Assembly: GCF_900102635.1 (NCBI RefSeq)
Contig: NZ_FMZQ01000017.1
Location: forward strand, 1-64,000
Length of the DNA: 64,000 nt
Origin: Ectopseudomonas chengduensis
Lineage (GTDB): Bacteria > Pseudomonadota > Gammaproteobacteria > Pseudomonadales > Pseudomonadaceae
Reading direction: 5' to 3'
In this document: positions 11,696 to 19,390 of the stretch, piece by piece
How the letters are laid out: every line of letters begins with the position of its first letter
Position numbering within the stretch: position 1 is the first letter of the stretch
The notes under the pieces: model-generated
The model's database searches: none
What the model saw: only the letters and a program-made list of their open reading frames with translations
Told to the model about the DNA's origin: nothing
Translations under genes and position numbers: made by a program

Positions 11696-11742
11696 GCTCG
11701 CTACTTTATTCGTCACTTCAAGCCCATTCAGGACGATTCCCC

Positions 11743-12228
11743 ATGAGCAACGCACTTTTCGATATTCCGGTCACCACCATCAAGGGCGAGCAGAAGACTC
11801 TGGCCGACTTCGGCGGCAAGGCTGTGCTGGTGGTCAACACCGCCAGCAAATGTGGCTTCACCCCGCAGTACAAAGGCTTGGAAAGCGTCTGGCAGCAATA
11901 CAAAGACAAAGGGCTGGTAGTGCTCGGTTTCCCCTGCAATCAGTTCGGCAAGCAGGAGCCGGGTGACGAGGGCGCGATCTCCGAGTTCTGCGAGCTGAAC
12001 TTCGGCGTCAGCTTCCCACTGTTCAAGAAGGTCGACGTCAATGGCAGCGATGCTCACCCGCTGTTCGTGCAGTTGAAGAAGCGCGCGCCGGGCCTGCTGG
12101 GCAGCCAGGGCATCAAGTGGAACTTCACCAAGTTTCTGATTGGCGAGGACGGCAAGGTGGTCAAGCGCTTCGCCCCGACCACCAAGCCCGAAGAGCTGAG
12201 CAGCGAGATCGAAGCCCTGCTGAAATGA
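11743..12228 (+). CDS. Glutathione (thioredoxin) peroxidase
   Basis: A 161-residue thioredoxin-fold peroxidase of the GPx/BtuE family that reduces hydroperoxides. The catalytic tetrad is recognisable: Cys37 in NTASKCGFTPQYKGL, Gln71 in FPCNQFGKQEPG, and Trp and Asn in IKWNFTKFLI. A second cysteine (Cys65) in FPCNQFG is typical of the bacterial and plant enzymes that use thioredoxin rather than glutathione. The start is ATG 11743; the longer frame includes the promoter palindrome and is not coding. The stop overlaps the ospR start (ATGA), showing an operon, matching the PA2826-PA2825 pair I recall from P. aeruginosa. Confidence 0.94.
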   Translation: MSNALFDIPVTTIKGEQKTLADFGGKAVLVVNTASKCGFTPQYKGLESVWQQYKDKGLVVLGFPCNQFGKQEPGDEGAISEFCELNFGVSFPLFKKVDVNGSDAHPLFVQLKKRAPGLLGSQGIKWNFTKFLIGEDGKVVKRFAPTTKPEELSSEIEALLK

Positions 12229-12683
12229 GTGCTTTCGACACCGCCGGGCTGCAGCTGGACAATCAGCTGTGCTTCAAGCTCTACGCCGCTTCACGTGCGG
12301 TGATCCGCGGCTACAAGCCGATGCTCGACGCCCTCGGCCTGACCTACCCGCAGTATCTGGTGATGCTGGTGCTGTGGGAATGGCAGGAGCGGGCGCCCGA
12401 GCAGCCGACGCTCAAGGCGCTCGGGCAACGCCTACAGCTGGATTCTGGCACCCTGACGCCGCTGCTCAAGCGTCTGGAGCAGATGGACCTGGTGCAGCGT
12501 CGTCGCGCGCAGGCGGATGAACGCGAGGTGCATCTGGCCCTGAGCGAGGCTGGCAGGGCGCTGCAGGCGCAGGTCCTGCCGCTCAAGGCGCAGTTGCTCT
12601 GCCAGTTCGGTGATCAGGATCTGCTGGAGATGGAAGGGCTGCGGCGCAGCCTGGATCGGCTACTGGCTCGGCTCAGCGATTGA
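12225..12683 (+). CDS. ospR: MarR-family thiol-based redox repressor OspR/OhrR
   Basis: A 152-residue winged-helix MarR protein. Cys16 in LDNQLCFKLYAASR is the conserved peroxidatic sensor cysteine of OhrR/OspR repressors. A second cysteine, Cys126 in KAQLLCQFGD, could form the resolving disulfide of the two-Cys type. The recognition region is LKALGQRLQLDSGTLTPLLK (about 63-82), and the wing holds RRRAQADEREVHL. Oxidation should release DNA and derepress the peroxidase gene it overlaps by 4 nt. A perfect palindrome in the shared promoter (11672-11695) is the likely target. Its last 11 bp overlap the end of sagS on the other strand. OspR versus OhrR is decided by the peroxidase partner and the PA2826-PA2824 type neighbourhood, not by sequence alone. 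Confidence 0.88.
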   Translation: MSAFDTAGLQLDNQLCFKLYAASRAVIRGYKPMLDALGLTYPQYLVMLVLWEWQERAPEQPTLKALGQRLQLDSGTLTPLLKRLEQMDLVQRRRAQADEREVHLALSEAGRALQAQVLPLKAQLLCQFGDQDLLEMEGLRRSLDRLLARLSD

Positions 12684-14994
12684 CCTCATCGGGCAGCCAG
12701 GTGTCGAGCATGACTGCCAGTTCTTCACGGCGGAAGGGTTTGGCCAGGTAATCGTTCATGCCGGCAGCGCGGCAGCGCTCGCGCTCGTCGGACAGCGCAT
12801 TGGCGGTCAGGGCGACGATGGGCAACTCCGGCCAGCGGCCATTGCTGCGGATGCGTCGGCTGGCTTCGTAGCCATCCATCACCGGCATGTTGCAGTCCAT
12901 CAGGATCAGGTCGATGGGCTCCTGCTCCAGCACCTCCAATGCTTCAGCGCCGTGTGCGGCGACCAGCACCTGGTAGCCGAGCTTGGCCAGCATGCCTTTG
13001 GCGACCATCTGGTTGACCGGGTTGTCTTCGACCAGCAGCACGCGTGCTGTGCTTTCTCGCGCAGCTTGCGTCTGGGCGCTGTTGTGCAGGTTGCCATCGT
13101 CGCTGTGCAGGATGTGCCGCAGCACCTGTAGCAGGCCATTGCGCGCCAGCGGGCGGGCGATCTGCAGCAGCGGCATGAGACGCTGCGCCTGCTCGTGCGG
13201 CAGGAAGTTGCCATAGGCGGTGACCAGCAGCACCGGCGTGCTGATCGCCGGGCGAATACCCAGCAGGCATTCCGGGCAATCGCTGATCAGCAGGTCGGCA
13301 TCCACGCCGTGCAGGCTGGCGTCGGTATCCAGGCGCTGATAACTCAGACCCCAGGTTGGCAGCCACTGACTGAGCATCTGCTGCAGGCCGCTACTGGCCG
13401 GTGTCATGGCCACGATGCGGCCCTGTAGTGATGGTTGGGAGCTGGCTTGCGCATGGGCGGGCAGCGGCAGTTGCGCGCAGAACTCGCTGCCGAAGCCCTC
13501 CTTCGACTGCAGCGTCAGCTTGCCATGCATTGCTTCGCACAGGCGCCGCGTCAGCGCCAGGCCGAGCCCGGTGCCGCCGTACTCACGGGTGATGCCGACT
13601 TCAGCCTGGGCGAAGGGCTGGAAGATGCGCGCCTGGGCATCTTCGGCGATGCCGATGCCAGTATCGCGCACGCGGATGCTGATGCCGTCCTTGCCGCAGG
13701 CGACGATCAGGTCGACACGGCCGAAACGGGTGAATTTGAGCGCGTTGGACAGCAGGTTGCTGACGATCTGGCGCACCCGTGTCGGGTCGCCCAGCACCTG
13801 GGTCGGCAGTGCCGGGTCGATCAGGCAGGTCAGCTCGACTGCGCTGGCGGCGTTCTGTGACAGCAGGCTGGCGGTTTCCTCGGCCAAGGCGCCGAGGTCG
13901 AAGGGGATTTCCTCCAGTTCGAGCTGGCCTGCTTCGAATTTGGACAGGTCGAGAATGTCGTTGAGTAGTTCCACCAGCACCTTGCCGGAGTCATGGGCGA
14001 TACCCAGCTGCTGGCGCTGCTCGGCGCTGAGCGGGCCGTCCAGGGCCAGCGCAAGCATGCCCAGCAGACCATTGAGCGGCGTGCGGATCTCGTGACTCAT
14101 GTTGGCCAGAAAGGCCGAGCGCGCCTGCGCCATGTTCAGGGCGGTGGTGCGCGCCACCTCCAGTTCGCGGTTGGACTGGCTGAGGCGGGCGTTGGTGGCC
14201 TTGAGCTCGGCAGTGCGCGCCGAGACGATGTTTTCCAGTTCGTTCAGGTACTGGGTCAGGCGGTCTTCGGCGTTACGCCTTTGTTCGATCTCCTGGGCGA
14301 TGCTCGACAACTGGCGGTTGGTGACCTCCACCAGGGTGCCGATCTCGTCGCGCTCGTGGCCCTTGGGGCAGGGCACGGGGCGGTGCTGCGGGTCTTGCGG
14401 GTTACGTTCGCTGAGTGCGCGAATCACCCCGGTCAGGGGCTTGGTCAGCATGAAATAGAACAGCACCAGCAGGATCAGTGACAGCAGCAGGCTGCGCGCG
14501 AAACCGGTGAGCAGAGTCAGCAGCGAACGTCTGAGAAAGTGACTGCCGAAGGCGTAGGTGTCGACTTCCAGGCGTAGAAAGCCCAGGGCTTCGTTGGGTG
14601 CATGGCTGACGTGGAGTGGGTCTTGGAACTGCCGCTGGGCCCCGAACAGGCTGTCGCTGAAGACCCGGTAGCGGCTTTCCCGGCGCGGGCGGCTGACGCT
14701 GGCCAGCACCAGACCGTTGTTGTCGATCAGTTCGGCGCGGGTCACTGCGGGTGAGCGTAGCAGGCCGAGGACCAGCTCCTGCGCCAGTTCCGCGTCGATG
14801 TTGTAGGCGATACGGGCGGCGGGGTTGTGGCTGATTTCCAGCAGCGCGCGAATCTCGCGGTTGATGGAGGCCTCTTCGCTGGCATAATCGACCGCCACCT
14901 GGGTGACGCTCAGCAGCGTACCAAGAATAAACGCCACCAGGACGGTCAGGCCGGCCTGTTTGAACGACAGGCGATTGGTGAGCGAAATGTCCAT
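12673..14994 (-). CDS. sagS: Hybrid sensor histidine kinase SagS
   Basis: A 773-residue hybrid kinase. Starting at ATG 14994 (MDISLTNRLSFKQAGL), it has a first membrane helix at about 13-36, a periplasmic sensor of about 145 residues, a second helix near 175-200, a HAMP-like region, a coiled coil, and a HisKA domain with His301 in ANMSHEIRTPLNGLLG. The ATPase motifs are DTGIGIA and GGTGLGL, followed by a degenerate receiver-like stretch (about 535-640), then a true receiver with Asp700 in LILMDCNMPVMDG. In P. aeruginosa SagS (PA2824) feeds HptB and BfiS to control the motile-sessile switch and biofilm drug tolerance. Convergent with ospR (11-bp overlap) and divergent from the DUF815 ATPase gene, with the neighbours expected for PA2824. 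Confidence 0.9.
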   Translation of the reverse strand: MDISLTNRLSFKQAGLTVLVAFILGTLLSVTQVAVDYASEEASINREIRALLEISHNPAARIAYNIDAELAQELVLGLLRSPAVTRAELIDNNGLVLASVSRPRRESRYRVFSDSLFGAQRQFQDPLHVSHAPNEALGFLRLEVDTYAFGSHFLRRSLLTLLTGFARSLLLSLILLVLFYFMLTKPLTGVIRALSERNPQDPQHRPVPCPKGHERDEIGTLVEVTNRQLSSIAQEIEQRRNAEDRLTQYLNELENIVSARTAELKATNARLSQSNRELEVARTTALNMAQARSAFLANMSHEIRTPLNGLLGMLALALDGPLSAEQRQQLGIAHDSGKVLVELLNDILDLSKFEAGQLELEEIPFDLGALAEETASLLSQNAASAVELTCLIDPALPTQVLGDPTRVRQIVSNLLSNALKFTRFGRVDLIVACGKDGISIRVRDTGIGIAEDAQARIFQPFAQAEVGITREYGGTGLGLALTRRLCEAMHGKLTLQSKEGFGSEFCAQLPLPAHAQASSQPSLQGRIVAMTPASSGLQQMLSQWLPTWGLSYQRLDTDASLHGVDADLLISDCPECLLGIRPAISTPVLLVTAYGNFLPHEQAQRLMPLLQIARPLARNGLLQVLRHILHSDDGNLHNSAQTQAARESTARVLLVEDNPVNQMVAKGMLAKLGYQVLVAAHGAEALEVLEQEPIDLILMDCNMPVMDGYEASRRIRSNGRWPELPIVALTANALSDERERCRAAGMNDYLAKPFRREELAVMLDTWLPDEVNR

Positions 14995-15104
14995 AAAAGC
15001 GTGCGTGGTCTCTGATCCTTGGGCGCCTGCCAAGCATAGCTGATAGCGACCCTGTACCGGCAGAGCCTGCAACGTGCGGCTCTGCGCAAAAGGAGTAGTA
15101 GATC

Positions 15105-15995
15105 GTGGATTCCCGGTTACTGGATTTTCTTGCCCGCGCCGAGCAGGTGCTTGAGCGCATCGAACCCCTGCTGCCTGCACTGCGTCCGGAGGTGGACTGG
15201 AGCAAGTGCGTGGCGGCGCGCTGGGTGCGTGATGGCCGCAGCGGCTACCTGTTGCCGCTGGATGTCAGCCTCGACCTGTCGCTGAGCGACCTGCTGGGTG
15301 TGGACGCCCAGCGCGAGCAGCTGGCGCGCAACACTCGTCAGTTCGTCAGCGGCATGCCGGCCAACCATGCCTTGCTCTGGGGCGCGCGTGGCACTGGCAA
15401 GTCGTCGCTGGTGCGTGCCCTGCTCGCCGAGCACGCCAAGGTCGGCCTGCGCCTGATCGAGATCGAGCGCGATCATCTGGCCGACCTGCCGCGCGTGGTC
15501 GAGCTGCTGGCCGGCTTGCCGCAACGCTTCGTGCTGTTCTGCGACGACCTGTCGTTCGAAGCGGGCGAGGGTGACTACCGGGTACTCAAGAGCGTGCTCG
15601 ACGGCTCGTTGGAGCAGGCGCCGGACAATGTGCTGCTGTACGCCACCTCCAACCGTCGCCATCTGGTGCCCGAGCATCAGAGCGATAACGAGAACTGGAA
15701 GCGGGTCGACGGCGAGCTGCATCCCAACGAGGCGGTGGAGGACAAGATCGCGTTGTCCGACCGTTTTGGCTTGTGGCTGTCGTTCTATCCCTTCACTCAG
15801 GATCACTTCCTGCTCGTCGTGCGTCACTGGGTAGAGGTGCAGGCGCGTCAGGTCGGGCTCGGCTGGAGCTGGGACGAGGCACTGGAGAAAGCCGCCATTC
15901 GCTGGGCGCTGGGTCGCGGTAACCGCAATGGCCGCTGCGCCTATCAATTCGCCCGCCACTGGGTCGGGCTGCAACTGCTGGAGCAACAGGCATGA
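15105..15995 (+). CDS. DUF815-family AAA-type ATPase
   Basis: A 296-residue P-loop ATPase. Walker A is GARGTGKS at 93-100; the Walker B region is RFVLFCDDLSF. ATSNRRHLVPEH resembles sensor 1 of AAA+ proteins. This is the DUF815 family, widespread in proteobacteria and without assigned function. It begins with GTG at 15105, supported by AAGGAG 11 nt upstream; an ATG start would remove conserved sequence. It overlaps the next gene (free methionine-R-sulfoxide reductase) by ATGA, so they form a translationally coupled pair, which hints at a link with oxidative damage. Confidence 0.85.
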   Translation: MDSRLLDFLARAEQVLERIEPLLPALRPEVDWSKCVAARWVRDGRSGYLLPLDVSLDLSLSDLLGVDAQREQLARNTRQFVSGMPANHALLWGARGTGKSSLVRALLAEHAKVGLRLIEIERDHLADLPRVVELLAGLPQRFVLFCDDLSFEAGEGDYRVLKSVLDGSLEQAPDNVLLYATSNRRHLVPEHQSDNENWKRVDGELHPNEAVEDKIALSDRFGLWLSFYPFTQDHFLLVVRHWVEVQARQVGLGWSWDEALEKAAIRWALGRGNRNGRCAYQFARHWVGLQLLEQQA

Positions 15996-16474
15996 TCGAT
16001 CTTTCTCAGACTGGTGGTGATCTCAACGGTTACCCGCTGCTGAGTGCACAATTGCAGGCATTGCTTAGCGGCGAGCGCGACTTCATCGCCAATGCTGCGC
16101 AGTTTTCCGCCTTCCTGTTTCACGAGCTGGCCGATCTGAACTGGGCCGGCTTTTATCTGGCGAAGGATGGCGAGCTGGTGCTCGGCCCGTTCCAGGGCAA
16201 GGTGGCCTGCGTGCGCATCGCCTTCGGTCGTGGTGTCTGCGGCGCCGCGGCGGCCAGCCTGCAAACCCAGCGAGTCGAGGATGTGCATGCCTTCCCGGGG
16301 CACATTGCCTGCGACAGTGCATCGAACAGTGAGCTGGTGGTGCCTCTGGTCAAGGAAGGGCGCCTGATCGGCGTGCTGGATCTGGACAGTCCGTCGGTGG
16401 GGCGGTTCACGGAGGTGGATCAGGCCGGTATCGAAGCGCTGGCAGCGATATTCCTGGCCGCCAGCGACTGCTGA
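15992..16474 (+). CDS. Free methionine-(R)-sulfoxide reductase (GAF domain)
   Basis: A 160-residue single GAF-domain protein of the MsrC/YebR (fRMsr) family that reduces free methionine-(R)-sulfoxide. The three family cysteines are present at Cys73 (KVACVRIAFG), Cys83 (GRGVCGAAA) and Cys107 (GHIACDSASNSE). Their spacing matches the E. coli enzyme (84/94/118). DVHAFPGHIACD and GVLDLDSP are also family signatures. The ATG lies inside the stop of the DUF815 ATPase gene. It complements the peroxidase and GST encoded nearby. Confidence 0.93.
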   Translation: MIDLSQTGGDLNGYPLLSAQLQALLSGERDFIANAAQFSAFLFHELADLNWAGFYLAKDGELVLGPFQGKVACVRIAFGRGVCGAAAASLQTQRVEDVHAFPGHIACDSASNSELVVPLVKEGRLIGVLDLDSPSVGRFTEVDQAGIEALAAIFLAASDC

Positions 16475-16510
16475 ATACGCCTTTGGCGATGCGCGGAGAC
16501 TCGATCCGCT

Positions 16511-16585
16511 AGGGGCGCCGCGCGCACCGCTGGTTTAAGACGTCGCCGAAGCTGATTTCGCAATCGGTGCGCACGGCGCACCCCA
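16511..16585. repeat. REP-like inverted repeat, GGTGCGC family
   Basis: Arms GGCGCCGCGCGCACCGCT and CGGTGCGCACGGCGCACCCC flank a 34-nt spacer. The family recurs at 34774-34837 and 58291-58356, with a half copy near 54284. It lies between convergent fRMsr and GST genes. Confidence 0.65.
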
Positions 16586-16599
16586 CGAAGCGGGCGTGT

Positions 16600-17262
16600 T
16601 CAGCGCTTGGCTCCGATCTTCTCCAGTGTGCGCAGTTCACGTGGCAGCAGTTGCTGTGTGGATGCGCGGGCCTTGATGCGCTCGTAGTGCGCCAGCAGGT
16701 TCGGCCAGCGGCCGGCATCCAGGGTTTCCCCGCCGTGCTCCATGTTGATCAGTTGGCTGGCCAGCGCCAGGTCGGCCATGGACAGTTGTTCGCCAAGGAA
16801 GTAGGGCGCGTCACCCAACGTGGCCTCGAAATAGTCGAAGTGGTTGGGCAGCTTGTCCCTGAGCGTCTGCTGCACCTTTTCCTCATCGCATGGCTGACCC
16901 ATGGTGGCTTTCAGCACGCGGTTGCGAAATACGGTGAAGGTACACAGCGGCGCCAGCTCGTAGTCCGCGTATTTTTCCAGCCAGCGTACCTTGGCGCGTT
17001 GCTCCGCACCGTCGCCATATAGCGGCATGTGCTCAGGGTAGCGCTCTTCCAGGTATTGGCAGATGACGCTGGAGTCCGCCAGCTTCAGGTCACCATCGCG
17101 AAAGGCGGGAATCCGGCCTAGCGGATTGAGCTCGCGAAACCAGTCCGGCTGGCCGAAGGGCATGACCACCTCGAGCTCGTAATCCAGGCCCTTTTCGATC
17201 AGGCACAGGCAGAGTTTGCGGACGAAGGGAGACAGGGGTGCTCCGTAAACGGTCAGGCTCAT
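16600..17262 (-). CDS. Glutathione S-transferase family protein
   Basis: A 220-residue two-domain GST. The N-terminal thioredoxin fold carries MSLTVYGAPLSPFVRKLCLC (catalytic Ser/Tyr region), the cis-proline loop GRIPAF, and the glutathione gamma-Glu contact ADSSVICQYLEERYP. The C-terminal helical domain contains YFLGEQLSMADLALASQ, the conserved N-cap box. The acceptor substrate cannot be inferred. The ATG is at 17262. It corresponds to the PA2821 position in P. aeruginosa. It is followed upstream on the same strand by the 254-residue hypothetical gene (53-bp gap). Confidence 0.88.
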   Translation of the reverse strand: MSLTVYGAPLSPFVRKLCLCLIEKGLDYELEVVMPFGQPDWFRELNPLGRIPAFRDGDLKLADSSVICQYLEERYPEHMPLYGDGAEQRAKVRWLEKYADYELAPLCTFTVFRNRVLKATMGQPCDEEKVQQTLRDKLPNHFDYFEATLGDAPYFLGEQLSMADLALASQLINMEHGGETLDAGRWPNLLAHYERIKARASTQQLLPRELRTLEKIGAKR

Positions 17263-17315
17263 TACAACTCCTATCGGCGGTCAACGTGGTTGACTGAGTG
17301 AAGGCGGTCGTCTGC

Positions 17316-18080
17316 TCAGTCGTAGATGTTCTTCTTCTTCCAGTCGTCTTCCAGGTCCTTCAGACCTTCGGTCAACTGGCTGGGTTCATCCGCGTTGGGT
17401 ACGCTGTTGTTGAGCACCATGGCATTGGCGCGCGCCAATTGCTCTTCGAAACGCTTGAGTTGCGTCTGGTAAGGGGTTGGGTCAGGTTGCTTGCGCAGGT
17501 ATTGCACGCCGCGTTCGAAGGCCAGGCGGGCCTGGCCGGGTTGATTCTGCTGCATGGCCGTCTGGCCCAGGGTGCTGAAGAACTCGATATGCACCAGTAC
17601 CAGCATCTGACGAATCTGCTTGAGCCAGTGCTTGCCATCGTTGGCGGGCAGCAGGCCGCCCTGTACCGAACTGGTGATCAGGGCGTGCAGGTTTTCCAGA
17701 AGGAAACGTACGTCCTTGGCCTTGGCTTCGTTGGCGATGGGCTGTGGTGGGTTCTTCACCGGGATGGATTCGCCCTGAGCGACCTGAGCCCTGAGGGTGT
17801 CGATATCGGTCTTCAGTCTGGCGTTCTGCTTGTCCAGCGGCAGCAGGCGTTCGCTGACTTGCAGCTGCAACTGGCTCAGTAGCAGCTTCAGCTGCGGTGT
17901 CATCAGCTGCCCAGGCATGCGTTCGGAGATATCCTGGCAGCGACGAATGCGGTCGAGCAGATCAGCGCGCTGGCGCGCTTTCTCCAGCTTGCTGTTCTCG
18001 ACGGCGTGGTTGATGTAGGCAATCACCATCAGCAGGGCGATGCCGCCGACGATCAGCATGGTTATCACGAGTGCGGACAC
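17316..18080 (-). CDS. Conserved hypothetical inner-membrane-anchored coiled-coil protein
   Basis: A 254-residue protein with one N-terminal membrane helix (SALVITMLIVGGIALLMVIA) followed by a long charged helical region to about residue 120 with coiled-coil character. A C-terminal helical domain contains GQARLAFERGVQYLRKQPD, which looks TPR-like. The start is GTG at 18080, with GAGG upstream; an ATG seven codons later would still keep the helix. It belongs to the PA2820-type pseudomonad hypotheticals by position. Function unknown; the architecture suggests a scaffold facing the cytoplasm. Confidence 0.75.
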   Translation of the reverse strand: MSALVITMLIVGGIALLMVIAYINHAVENSKLEKARQRADLLDRIRRCQDISERMPGQLMTPQLKLLLSQLQLQVSERLLPLDKQNARLKTDIDTLRAQVAQGESIPVKNPPQPIANEAKAKDVRFLLENLHALITSSVQGGLLPANDGKHWLKQIRQMLVLVHIEFFSTLGQTAMQQNQPGQARLAFERGVQYLRKQPDPTPYQTQLKRFEEQLARANAMVLNNSVPNADEPSQLTEGLKDLEDDWKKKNIYD

Positions 18081-18201
18081 TGCTTGGGACCTCTCGAGAA
18101 TCGACTTTTCGACCGAGTGTAGTGGCTTGGCTGCATGGCTCCTAGTGGCATATCGATTTATGGGCTGAAGTCTTTGATTTTAAAAATTTTTTAGAGAGAG
18201 G

Positions 18202-18230
18202 TTGACGACCCTCGAAAGGCTCCATAGAAT
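18202..18230 (+). promoter_or_regulatory. Strong sigma-70 promoter of the tRNA operon
   Basis: TTGACG (18202-18207), a 17-nt spacer and TAGAAT (18225-18230) are close to consensus. An A/T-rich stretch just upstream (about 18173-18195, TTTGATTTTAAAAATTTTTT) looks like an UP element. The GC-rich discriminator GCGCGCC follows, typical of stringently controlled stable-RNA promoters. Confidence 0.85.
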
Positions 18231-18302
18231 GCGCGCCACTTCCAGCGCAATGCTAGAAACAGAGCGAAGGAAGCCGGAAAGTTGCTTGATGTTCCGGGGT
18301 GT

Positions 18303-18378
18303 GTCCCCTTCGTCTAGTGGCCTAGGACACCGCCCTTTCACGGCGGTAACAGGGGTTCGAGTCCCCTAGGGGACGCCA
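18303..18378 (+). tRNA. tRNA-Glu (anticodon TTC), copy 1
   Basis: A 76-nt cloverleaf. Acceptor GTCCCCT pairs with AGGGGAC, the discriminator is G, and CCA is encoded. The anticodon loop is CCTTTCACG with TTC. The T arm is CAGGGGTTCGAGTCCCCT. First tRNA of the operon, identical to the copy at 18514. Confidence 0.96.
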
Positions 18379-18392
18379 CTTCAAGTTGTACC

Positions 18393-18468
<76 letters not shown>

Positions 18469-18513
18469 AAATTTGGAAATGCTGCTTCGGCAGGGTTTCA
18501 AACGAAGTTCCAG

Positions 18514-18589
18514 GTCCCCTTCGTCTAGTGGCCTAGGACACCGCCCTTTCACGGCGGTAACAGGGGTTCGAGTCCCCTAGGGGACGCCA
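18514..18589 (+). tRNA. tRNA-Glu (anticodon TTC), copy 2
   Basis: Identical over 76 nt to the copy at 18303 and exactly 211 nt downstream of it. The flanking 14 nt after it are also identical, so this is a tandem duplication rather than an independent gene. Confidence 0.96.
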
Positions 18590-18603
18590 CTTCAAGTTGT
18601 ACC

Positions 18604-18679
<76 letters not shown>

Positions 18680-18686
18680 AATAAAC

Positions 18687-18720
18687 GAAAACGCCGCTCA
18701 ATCGAGCGGCGTTTTCGTTT
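18687..18720 (+). terminator. Rho-independent terminator of the tRNA operon
   Basis: AACGCCGCTC, loop AATC and GAGCGGCGTT form a perfect 10-bp stem followed by TTCGTTT. Confidence 0.88.
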
Positions 18721-18744
18721 CTATCGTTCGTACAGACACAAAAC

Positions 18745-18779
18745 AAAAGGCCCGCCGGTTTACCGTGCGGGCCTTTTGT
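18745..18779 (-). terminator. Terminator of the 135-residue hypothetical gene
   Basis: AAAAGGCCCGC and GCGGGCCTTTT pair around an 11-nt loop. Read on the minus strand it follows the stop at 18791 and ends in TTTTGTTTTG. The symmetric A/T flanks allow use from both sides. Confidence 0.8.
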
Positions 18780-18790
18780 TTATTGGCCGA

Positions 18791-19198
18791 TCAGTGCTTG
18801 GAGCCGTCGGTGGGCAGTGCCAGCAGCTGTTTTTCCTGATTCCAGTCGAAGGGTTCGTCGTTCTCCTCGGCTTCGAAACGGCGCTCGTCGAGGGCCTGGT
18901 ACAGGGCGATTTCCTCGTCGGGCATGAAGTGCAGGCAGTCGCCGCCAAAGAACCACAGCAGGTCGCGCGGTACCAGATGGGCGATCTGCGGGTAGCGGTG
19001 GAACACCTGGCTGATCAGATCCTGGCCCAGGTACTGGCTGGACACCGGGTCGCGCGGCAGTTCGGCGAGCAGTTCGTCGTAGCGCTCGAGGAACAGGGCA
19101 TGGCTGTCGTCGAGCACCTGTTCGGCTTCGCCCAGGGCGACGAGGATGCCGCGCAGGTGGTTGAGCAGGGCGAGGTGGTGTTCTAGATGGCTGGCCAT
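18791..19198 (-). CDS. Conserved hypothetical protein (PA2817-like)
   Basis: A 135-residue soluble acidic protein, starting MASHLEHHLALLNHLRGILV with AGGAAA upstream. Largely helical, with a conserved-looking block HLVPRDLLWFFGGDCLHFMP (about 74-93). No signal peptide, membrane segment or known domain. By position between the tRNA-Glu/Gly genes and fadE it corresponds to the PA2817-type pseudomonad hypothetical. Function unknown. It has its own terminator, so it is probably monocistronic. Confidence 0.75.
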   Translation of the reverse strand: MASHLEHHLALLNHLRGILVALGEAEQVLDDSHALFLERYDELLAELPRDPVSSQYLGQDLISQVFHRYPQIAHLVPRDLLWFFGGDCLHFMPDEEIALYQALDERRFEAEENDEPFDWNQEKQLLALPTDGSKH

Positions 19199-19275
19199 GG
19201 TGCGGTTTCCTGAAGGGTAAAACGGGCGCAGGAGTATAGAGTTCCTGGCGCCCGCTGTCCCGTTTGGCTGGCCTT

Positions 19276-19380
19276 CGTGGGAGGGCTTTCGGCTAGGGCA
19301 TCCTGCTTCGCTCTACCTCCTGCATCCCTGCAGTCGTAGCCGCGACGCAAGAAATTCACGGCTAAAAGCCCCTCCCACAA
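19276..19380. repeat. Long extragenic repeat with a 49-bp core shared with 63140-63188
   Basis: The outer ends are GTGGGAGGGCTTTCGGCT and CGGCTAAAAGCCCCTCCCAC, an imperfect inverted repeat. The core at 19298-19346 (beginning GCATCCTGCTTCGCTC, ending GTAGCCGCGAC) matches the core at 63140-63188 at 46 of 49 positions. It sits between the 135-residue hypothetical gene and fadE. Confidence 0.8.
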
Positions 19381-19390
19381 GCGGTTCGAC

